A stretch of 64,000 bases of DNA. It comes from Tetradesmus obliquus. Its lineage: Eukaryota > Chlorophyta > Chlorophyceae > Sphaeropleales > Scenedesmaceae. Shown here piece by piece: positions 55,710 through 64,000 of this stretch (the first letter of the stretch is position 1; every line of letters begins with the position of its first letter). Location: contig CP126203.1 in assembly GCA_030272155.1 (NCBI GenBank), positions 1,426,001-1,490,000 on the forward strand, read 5' to 3'. Under the pieces are notes generated by a model that searched no databases, was not told the origin of the DNA, and worked only from the letters and a program-made list of their open reading frames with translations. The translations under genes and the position numbers were made by a program.

Positions 55710-57050
55710 ACTGCAAAACTTGAGACGCTGAGCGCTGTCACGTGGCTTAAACTTTACAAAAACCTGCTCAAGGACCTTGGCAAGGGTGCTGACGGGGGTG
55801 GCTGTAAAAAGACAGGACAAATGTACACAGTACACACATGGGCGTGCACCTTCAAGCAATGCTGGAACAGGAGACCCCGCCCCAAGTCTCCCGATGCTCC
55901 GAGTGGGCTGTTCAAACAGCAGCTTGGGTGGTTGCCTACTGTTACCTGAGGCGTGCTGGCTGGGTTGCTTGCGTTGGGTTTCGCAAGGGGAGTACAGTAC
56001 TGACCGGTTGGTTGAGAACTTACCTAAACTGGCAGGCTGCATGACTGAAGGATTGATTGCTCGCAATGACAAGAACGCCGCCCGCAGGGTTTTAACATGT
56101 GTTTCAGCTTGTTGCTGTGGTTGCTGCACTTAGTGCTGCACTTGATACTGCACTTGATACTTTGCATCTACTGAGCTTCCATACTGCTGTCTGCATGCAC
56201 TTTTTACCCCTTTTTACTGCTGTCAAGCCCGCTGATGACAGACCTCATGCTTTGGGATTGCTGCGAGAACTTGTCAACGTGATGTCCTGTCGTACGCATT
56301 TGCTGTTACACTTTCAGAGTGTCATTGAACTCGATAGGTCGCAATTTGTTGATCTCCGCTGCAGCAGTGCAGCAGCACCACACAGGCCGCCAAGTGCCTC
56401 ACTTTCAGAGAGCGCAGGTGTGCTGTTCAAGGCTGCCATTGCAGCGCACATACTGCTTGCATGATGTGTTGACTGACTGATCGCATTTCTGTAAGGATTG
56501 GTGTGCAATCACCAACGTTCTTCACACTCATTGACAAGGTTTTAGGGTTCGAGTTTCGTCATAATCATGACACGGGTCTTGCCACTTCCGCCGTCTCTGT
56601 TACATGCATCCAAGAACAGCTATCAGCAAGCTTGCGAGTCCTGCCGGGGTTGCCTGATCAAGCTTATGAGGCTCAACAATGTGTAGAACACAACAAAGTA
56701 AATGGAAACACAAATACTTTTGCACACACAGCACTGCTGTCCGGGACTGAGGCTGCAACAGCTGTGTCGGCATTCATCCAGGCGCCTGCAGCTGCTACAG
56801 GGCAAGCATATGAAACACCAGCAACTACCAGACAGCATCAACGCCCCACCTCATGTGCACGTGCGCATGCGCGTAGCAATCTGAAGACACCAGTAGCACA
56901 GCATGCCTGTGACAGGTGATCAGAATGCTTACGTGCAACATGCAAAGTCTCTGTCAACAGCCCTGCACAACAAGCTCTGCAGCTGCAACAGACCAGCCAG
57001 TGGCACTATGCCCACCCTGGGTAACAACAGTTGACAAAACAAACCAGCAC
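55710..57050. other. Intergenic stretch
   Basis: No supported gene. The dispersed TGTTGACAGAG repeat copy 3 lies at 56939-56961 on the minus strand. Confidence 0.45.
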
Positions 57051-57086
57051 CGTCGGAAATTTGTGAGGTGTTGAATCAATGAGGTT
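57051..57086 (+). repeat. Left terminal inverted repeat
   Basis: Pairs with 59326-59361, differing only at positions 10, 11 and 13. Confidence 0.9.
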
Positions 57087-59325
57087 GAATCAACAGGGGT
57101 GTCAATCATGGTTGAATCAACCAAGGTTTCGCCTCAACCCAGGTTGAGTCAATCCGGTTGATTGGTCGATTCCGCTTGAAACCTACATCATCGGGTTGAA
57201 TCGACACTTGCACATTCAACCACGCTTGAGTCGACGCAGTTGAAAGAGCATGTCCGGTTGAAGACCACATCAGACCCAGGAACAGCCCCTGAATGCAGCC
57301 ACTGCTGTCGCAAGCGGAATATCAACTTGCAAAACGTTTGCTTGGTTGTGTCCAGACGTGTGTCTGCTTACCAAATGAGGTGCAACCTGTCACAACAAGT
57401 GACAGAAGTCAAACTGCCTGTCGATCGCTTTGAGCCGAGCACACGTCCGTTGCCCAGTCAATAGTTTCTTGTTGCATTTATATTTGCTTTTGAAGCACGT
57501 ATGGGAGTCTGCAGCTGTTTGCGGCCTCCCAAAGGCTGCACACCGTTCGCGGCCTGTCTATGCTCCATCCGCAAGCCTGGCAGCAAAGATCAATATGTTG
57601 ACATCGATCATATCAATACCCAGGACCAACATATGAAGCAGCATCAACCTTGAGGACGGGCTGCTGTAGGTGCTGCCAGACCAGCTGCCCTGCACTTCGA
57701 CTGCACCAGCACCTGCGATGAAGGCCTCGTGAATGAATTGGGAAAATAATCGACGATTATATACCCTGGTTTGGTCGGTGGATCAGGTGAACACCGTCAG
57801 CTGCAGCCAGACCACAGCTGAGCAGTGCTGCAGCTGCAGCAGCAACTCCAGCAGACAGCAACGGGAGTGGCAGCAACCTGACTCGACATTCACAGCTTCA
57901 ACGTCATAGGCTGTGTCATTGTCAGCGATGGTCGATGCCCTACAGGCCTCGCCCTGCTGCCAACACCCACATGTAGCCAACAGTTGCAGAGTAGTGTGCG
58001 ATGCAATGAACACTGTTGGTGTGCATGCACCCTCCGGCCTGTTTGCTGACCCACCCATGTGTGTCACGCCAGTGCAGGTGTACCTCGAATGTGTTTGTGT
58101 CTGTTGCTGTTGGAAAGGCACTGCAGCCGCTTGACATGAGCTGACTGCCAGTTGAGTGATGCTGGGACGGCGCCCTACCTGCCGCTGGTCATGCTGGTCA
58201 ACGGCAAGCCGTGCAGCAGGACGCTGTCAGCATTTGTCATGTGGCACTTTTGGGGAGCAAGGTGGGTTTGATTGCAAGTGCTTGTTACAACCTTTTGGGT
58301 GCCACTGCAGTGGTTGTTCATCAATGCAAGGCATGTTGTGCCATGCGCTAGTTCCGTGTGCTTCCATACGCCAATGTTGAGCAACGACATGCTCCGCGTT
58401 TTTGACTGTCAGTCAACACATGCAGGGCATCGCCGTGATTGGACCTTCCTTGTATCAACGGTGCTGACCAAAACCTGCCGAGGCGTTCACAGTTGCTGTT
58501 TATCAGTGTACCAGTGTGACGTCATATGGCACTAACACATTCTGCATGCTGCTGCCGTTTGCCTGCTGTACAGCTCCGGCTGCGTGCGACAACAAGGGCT
58601 ACAGACCCCAGAGTGTGGACTGCGCTGCCAGTGGAATCGAATGTTGGGGGAGGAGAGGCTGCTCAGGCACAGATGGGAGGGGTGGTGTGGTGGCAAGACA
58701 GAATGACATCACGTGAGGATGGAGGGGCAGGATGGTGTAGGCTGTGATTGCAGCTTTTGGCTGCTGCTACAGGTGTGGCAAGCGTTGCTGCTGTGGCGCA
58801 TATGTGTTGTAGTGGGGCCAGTGTCACCATCAGTGTTGTCCTTTGATGTATCAGCTGGCTGCTGGTGGTTTGCCAGTCAGAGTGCTACTGTGGCTTGGTG
58901 AGCCAGCACTGGGTTACTAGCAACAGGCCAGATTAAGCAGTCATCATGGCTCTTGGTTCTCAGATGTCACCAACACCTTGCTTGGGTGCTGCCAACGCCT
59001 GCAAGTAGCATTCCAGCAGTAATGAGTGTGTGTGTTGTTTCAACGCCGTTGATGTAACCGGATGGCATTGAAACAATCCAGTGGAGTTCCGGTCAACCGG
59101 AGTGTATTCAACGCAGTTGAAGCGTCGGAAGCATCAACCATGATCGATTGAACGCGGTTAAATAACATTTCAACCGATGATTAAACCGTGGTTGATTCGA
59201 TCGACTGGTTGATTTAACGAGGTCGAATCAACCGGCCCGGTTGACGTCAACCACGGTTGAAAAGCGGTGCACCATCAACCTGACCCAGTACTGCGTCTAA
59301 TCAACCATGTTGCTTTCAACCAGAG

Positions 59326-59361
59326 AACCTCATTGATTCAACACCTCAGACTTTTCCGACG
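59326..59361 (-). repeat. Right terminal inverted repeat
   Basis: Reverse complement of the left end at 33 of 36 bases. Confidence 0.9.
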
Positions 59362-59379
59362 ACAAGCCTCCTAATCAGG

Positions 59380-59901
59380 CACTGCTGACAGCGCATCCCT
59401 CGCTGCAGCCCTCTGCTGCTGATGCTGCAGGCGAGCCGTCACCCTGATCAGGCGGCTGCTTACAGCACTGCAGCCTGCTACTGCAATGTAGCAGTACAGC
59501 GCTGCTGTTGCTGTTGGCTGTGCCTCCTCCTGCGCTTCAACCCACTGCTCACCGCGCATCCTTCACTGCAGCCGTCTGCTGCTGCTGCTGATGATGTTGC
59601 GGTTGCTGCTGCAGACAAGCCGCCCCCTAATCGAGCACTACCTGCTGAGCTGCTCACAGCGCATCCTTCACTGCAGCCACGGCAGCCTCAGCAGCAGCGC
59701 CCTCACCCTCCGCCGTCTCGCTAGCCTGCTTGTCATCATCCCCACCTGCTGCTGCTCGTTCTGCTGTGGTTGCTGCTGCTGCAGCTGCAGAGCCGCCTGC
59801 CAGGCCTGACAGAGCACCAGCCACCCTACTGCAAATGCCTGCAGTGAGGCTGGACACAGCCTTGGCTTCCTTGGCCTCTACGCGGCATCTGCTGCTGCTG
59901 C
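59380..59901 (-). repeat. Echoes of the GYF-gene 3' end beyond its stop codon
   Basis: 59656-59901 repeats about 80 terminal codons (KAVSSLTAGICSRVAGALSG through AVAAVKDAL and a stop). Shorter, more decayed copies lie at about 59545-59655 and 59385-59440. In transcription order they follow the intact end. Confidence 0.9.
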
Positions 59902-60142
59902 TCACAAAGCATCCTTCACTGCAGCCACAGCAGCCTCAGCAGCAGCGCCCTCACCCTCCGCCTTCTCACCCGCCTGCTTGTCCTCATCCCCACCTGCTGC
60001 TGCTGGTTCTGCTGTGGTTGCTGCTGCTGCTGATGCAGGTGAGCCGCCGCCAGCCAGGCCTGACAGAGCACCAGCCACCCTACTGAAGATGCCTGCAGTG
60101 AGGCTTGACACAGCCTTGGCATCCTTGACCTCTACGCCCGCA

Positions 60143-60177
<35 letters not shown>

Positions 60178-63100
60178 CTTGGCCTCCTCGGCTGCTGCTG
60201 CTGCGGCTGGCTTCTCCTCCCCGGCTGCTGCTGCTGCTGCTGCTGGCTTATCCTCCTCGGCTGCTGCTGCTGCCGCTGGCTTGCCAGCATCTGCTGCTGC
60301 CGGCGTACCCTCCTCTGCTGCGGCCGGCTTGTCAACATCTGCTGCTGCTGCTGCCGCTGCTGGCTTGGCTTCCTCCTTATCACCCTCTGCCTTGCCATCT
60401 GCTGAGCCCGGCCTGGATCCAAAAAGCCCTGGCGAGCCGCCAGCAGCAGCAGCAGGGCTCGCGGTGCCGGTGCCGCTGCCGGCGCCAGCCTGCGAGAGCC
60501 TCTCAAAGCTCGACACAGGCCGGATGGGTGAGCGCGGCGGCGTGGTGGTGCGGGAACCAGGCTTTGCTGCTGCTGCTGCTGCCGCATGCCGCAGCTGCTG
60601 CTCCTGCTGGGCAATCAGTGCCCGCACGCCTGACAGCTTGGGCTTAGTAGCACTGTCTGAACCTGACCCTGCTGCCTCATCCTGCTGCTGCTGCTGCTGC
60701 TGCTCCTGGCGGGCTGGGGAGCCCTCCCGGGGAGAGCTGGAGGAGGCACGAGGCAGCACTGGCGGCTTGGCTGCGGGGGTACTGCTGCCGCTGCTGCCGC
60801 CGCTGACGGCTGCTGACTCAGCAGCAGTGGCGGCTGCTGCTGCATCGGCGGCGGCTGGTGGGTCCACTGCTGCTGCTGCTGCTGCTGCTGTGTCAGGCTC
60901 TGACGCTTTGGGGCTTGGGGTGGCCCCGGAACCCCAGCCATCTTCAGCAGCAGCAGCAGCAGCAGCAGCAGTAGATGCGTCAGCAGCAGCTGTGCCAGCA
61001 GGCGAGTCCAGGCTAGCAGGCAGGGCTGAGCTGTCAGCTGCTGCTGCTGCTGCCTTGTCTGCTGCTGCTGCTGGCCCAGCAGCCGCCTCATCTGCTGGGG
61101 CCTTGTCTGTGCTGCCTGCTGCTGCCTTGGCAGCAGCCTTTGTGCCCTTCGCTGCTGCTGCTGCTGCTGCTGGCTTGCTGGGGCTGCTGCCCCAGCCATC
61201 ACCTGCTGCTGCTGCTGCTGCTGCTGCCGGCGCATCACCTCCACTGTCCCCCCAGCCATCACCCCCTGTTGCTGCTGTTGCTGCTGCTGCTGGTGCATCA
61301 CCCCAGCCGTCACCGCCTGCTGCGCCGCTGCTGCCACTGCCAACTGTCACTCCTGCAATGCCAGCTGTCGCGGCGGCGACAGCAGCAGCTGCAGCAGCCG
61401 AACCAGCCCCTGCGCGCCTCTCTCTACCAGCAGCAGGGCGCACTACTTCAGGCCCTGCACCAGCTGCACCTGACTGACCTAGAGCATTTGCAGCGGCAGC
61501 AGCAGCAGCGCCAGGGCCCTGTGCATCACGTGCACCCCTGCCCCTGACGCCACCCTTACTGCTGCCGCCATATTCATCATCATCATCTTTCTCAAGAATC
61601 TTGTTTGCACGATCGTAGACGCCGGCCTGCCGCCCGCCGCGCCGGCCGCTGCTGCCATAATCATCCCCGTACGAATCGTAATCCTGATAACCGCCGCCGC
61701 CGCCGCCGCCTTGGTTGTAACCGCCTGCCCTGCCGCCTCCGGCCACCCTCTCCCTGCCGCCGCCTGCGAGCCCCCTATCTCCCCGCCTGTCGCCGCTGAT
61801 CACATGGCCCCTCTCCCATTTGCCATCAGTGCCCAGCTGCACACCAGCCGAGTAACCCGCAGCGGATCTCGGATCGCTTGCGGTACTGCTGCCTGCAAGC
61901 CGATCGTCATGCTGCTCCCACTGCCGCGGCTCCCGCTCCCTACCACCACCCATACCCATGGCCAGCCCACCACCTCGCCCACCACCCCCCCGGCCGCCGG
62001 CGGCCGCACTGTCACCCCAGCCGCCGCCGCCGCCCCAGCCGCCGCCACCCCGCTGATCAACAGCAGCAGCAGCAGCAGGTGCGCCGTAGTCACCGCCGGC
62101 ACCATAATCGCCATAATCGGCTGCTGCTGTCGCGCCGCGCCCCCGCACGCCGCTGCGGCCGTACGCAGCCGCCGCAGCACCGCCGGCAGCAATTCCAGCA
62201 GCAGCAGCAGGTGCTGCACTGACAGCCGCATGGCTCCTTGCTGCTGCAAAGTTGGCTGCTGGTGTGGTAGCAGTTTGGGGCAGCTGCTGCGGAGCGCTGA
62301 GGTAGCCTCCTGCAGAGGGCCCTGTTGTGCCCCTGGCTTCAGCCTTGAGCTCCTACAGCAGCAGCAGCGGAAGCAGAAACATTGCACACATTGATTCTAT
62401 GTTGACTACATGTTGACTACATGTAAAGAGCAGGCAGGGAAACAGGCTGACACTTGGTACGCATGCGCGACTCGAATGACACAACGTCACTGTTCTGGGC
62501 CTTTGCCTCCAGCTGCTGCAGGGGGCTGGTGTGTGCATGGATTCCACTTGCAGTCTGTGCTGCACTATCTGCACAAACCGTGCTGTCATGAGTAATACAC
62601 AGCTGGCTAGGAGCAGAACAGGGCTTTTCGCCTTAGCCTGCCAGCATCACCATCTGCCAAGATGCAGCCTTGCTACCATTGTCTGCCAGATAGACCCAAT
62701 GCGTATACACAACCCAGCCCACAGGGCTGTGGTGTCACATGACGAGTGGACCGCCCTGATGGAGCTGGCACACTGCTGTTTCACTCCGAACAAAAGGCGC
62801 AGCTACCGCAACCGAACCTATATCTGCTGCTGCTGCTGCTGCTGCTGCTGTGGCCCACCTCGAGCACGTACTCCAGCATTGTCCAGTACTGCCCGATCCT
62901 GCGGATCTTCAGGTCGGTGCCAAACCAGTCCTGCAAGCAGCATCAAAGCAGGCGGCAGGTTGCAGCAGGTTGCAGGAGGTTGCAGCAGCAGCACCAACTA
63001 TGGATACGTGTCGCTGTGATGCACTACAAATACCAATTTCAGGTGCCGGCAGCTGTGCATAGCGCTACATGCATGAATGATGCGGTTGAAACGCAAGTGG

Positions 63101-63713
63101 GGGCTCTACGGCTGCGCCGCCTGCCTGTCACAGCCAAGTCGCCCATGGAGCCTCTGCATATGCACGTCAGTACTAGGCCTCTGCTGCCGCCTGGCATTGC
63201 ACCCTCAAGCAAGCATGCCTGGCATCCATTCTCCTGCAAGCTGTTTTACATGCTGTCCTGCAAGCTGTTCTGCCAATTCTCCTGCAGAGCTGTGCTGCAA
63301 GGCTATTGCATAAGCTGTATCTGCTGCCCTGCAAGATCGCCTCAAACATGCCCTGCAAGCTGTCCTGCAAGCGCCCGGCCCACCTGCGCAAACCAGTTGA
63401 TGATCTGTGCAGCGTCAAAAGGCCCGTGCACATCCTTCAGAGGGTCCTCGTACTCCCACACCTTGGGCAGTGCTGCTGCCTTGCTGGCAGTTTGTGCTGC
63501 CCTGTTAAACCCCGGTGCTGGACCCTGTGGCTTGAATGGCTCCGCATCTGCCCGCAGCGCAGCCTGCTGCTGCTGCTGCTGCTGTGCGGCGCTGTATTGC
63601 TGCTGCGCGGCGTCCTGCTGGCGGCCGTATGCAGCATTATGGCCGCTGTTATATGCTGCACGCGGCGCCTCGCCGCCTGTGCGGTCGTCATGCTGCCACC
63701 ACCGACTGCCCAT
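59902..63713 (-). CDS. GYF-domain protein with WG motifs, low complexity
   Basis: GYF domains bind proline-rich peptides in RNA-silencing, decay and splicing factors. The start at 63713 (MGSRWWQHDDRTGG) is followed by a poly-Gln region and the GYF core: VWEYEDPLKDVHGPFDAAQI in the exon ending near 63390, continued by DWFGTDLKIRRIGQYWTMLE at about 62935-62860. An exon near 62525-62455 reads LQQLEAKAQNSDVVSFESR. The last exon (from about 62350 to TGA at 59902) has an RGG/GGYG-rich region, at least six Trp-Gly motifs (GGWGG, DGWGDA, DGWGSS and similar), then Ala/Lys/Glu/Pro runs. Small exons between 63390 and 62935 may be missing. Function is inferred from the domain and motif pair only. Confidence 0.8.
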
Positions 63714-64000
63714 GGTGAAGTGTCAGTGCTGTGCTGCTTGCAGGAGGTGCAGAGGTGCACTGCTGCTGTACACCGCTGCTGTACACTGCTGCTGTTGCTG
63801 TTGTGTCCCTGCAAGACCAGGTAAGCGATGCCCGGTGAAATGAGATTCACTTAAGTGGTGCAAGCACCCCTCTCAAGGCGTGGTTGTCCACACCAACGCT
63901 GTATGGGTGCAGGGCGGGTGCACGGCAGTTAGACAGCACCCTGCGTTACCAGCAGCAGCTTACAATGCCGAACTTCTACAAAGCCAATGATCATATTATT
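63714..64000. other. Right edge without a called gene
   Basis: Upstream of the GYF-gene start; should contain its promoter. No element is recognisable by eye. Confidence 0.4.

Larger units (their letters stand above)
57051..59361. mobile_element. DNA-transposon-like element with 36-bp terminal inverted repeats
   Basis: CGTCGGAAATTTGTGAGGTG through GAGGTT at 57051-57086 matches the reverse complement of 59326-59361 at 33 of 36 positions. Both ends continue inward with about 200-300 bases packed with GTTGAATCAAC-type motifs in both orientations, a base composition unlike the flanks. The 2.3-kb body has no recognisable transposase, so the element looks non-autonomous. The body has exon-like stretches, for example 58165-58260 (APYLPLVMLVNGKPCSRTLS, then GTGGGT), which could be captured host sequence. 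A target-site duplication is not clear; at most AC flanks both ends. Confidence 0.75.

Noticed and set aside
55599-55949. 116-codon frame after FNR
   Set aside because: Starts in an FNR echo and crosses an inverted repeat; no coding signal.
59978-61477. Plus-strand open frame of 499 codons, Ala/Ser/Pro-rich
   Set aside because: Antisense shadow of the GYF gene, kept open by CTG/GCT composition. The minus strand has domain-bearing exons and the RGG/WG motifs.

Overview
The window is nuclear DNA of a eukaryotic green alga, most likely a chlorophyte of the Sphaeropleales or Chlamydomonadales (inference). Genes are cut into many short exons with GT-AG introns. Several stops are followed by the chlorophyte poly(A) signal TGTAA. 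Coding sequence is rich in Gln, Ala and Ser runs, and (CTG)n/(CAG)n tracts occur throughout. The gene set is plant-like: carotenoid isomerase, photosynthetic ferredoxin-NADP reductase, uroporphyrinogen-III methyltransferase, a hexose-type sugar transporter and organellar IF-3. There is no bacterial operon structure.

Layout, left to right. 0.2-7.0 kb (+): ribosomal protein L11 methyltransferase (PrmA family), 5' end unclear. 8.1-11.0 kb (+): secreted protein with a thrombospondin type-1 repeat and a Ser-Pro tail. 12.3-14.0 kb (-): 3' fragment of a non-LTR retrotransposon. 14.5-20.5 kb (-): MFS sugar transporter of the plant/algal STP/HUP type. 21.3-24.1 kb (-): unrecognised multi-pass membrane protein. 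24.5-28.1 kb (+): organellar translation initiation factor IF-3. 29.0-35.7 kb (+): prolycopene isomerase (CRTISO). 37.3-38.0 kb (-): weak hypothetical gene. 38.6-40.7 kb (+): SUMT. 42.1-43.8 kb (+): unknown helical protein. 44.2-45.3 kb (+): intronless multi-pass membrane protein. 47.5-50.2 kb (+): membrane-anchored SGNH-type protein. 50.9-55.3 kb (+): FNR. 57.05-59.36 kb: DNA-transposon-like element with 36-bp terminal inverted repeats. 59.9-63.7 kb (-): GYF-domain protein with WG motifs.

The most striking feature is not a gene. Nearly every recognisable multi-exon gene carries arrays of partial exon copies, here called exon echoes. Echoes upstream of the intact exon hold the 3' splice acceptor plus the 5' part of the exon. 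Echoes downstream hold the 3' part plus the GT donor, and for last exons they hold the stop codon. The polarity is the same on both strands and in unrelated genes. It is what tandem duplications spanning one exon-intron boundary would leave. Extremes are seven acceptor-side echoes and a 15-unit 23-bp minisatellite made of a repeated splice donor, all around one PrmA exon. One CRTISO echo carries the ends of exons 7 and 8 joined without the intron.

The genes do not form one pathway. Plastid functions (CRTISO, FNR, SUMT) are prominent. Exon coordinates were inferred by eye from family similarity and splice consensus, so boundaries are approximate.
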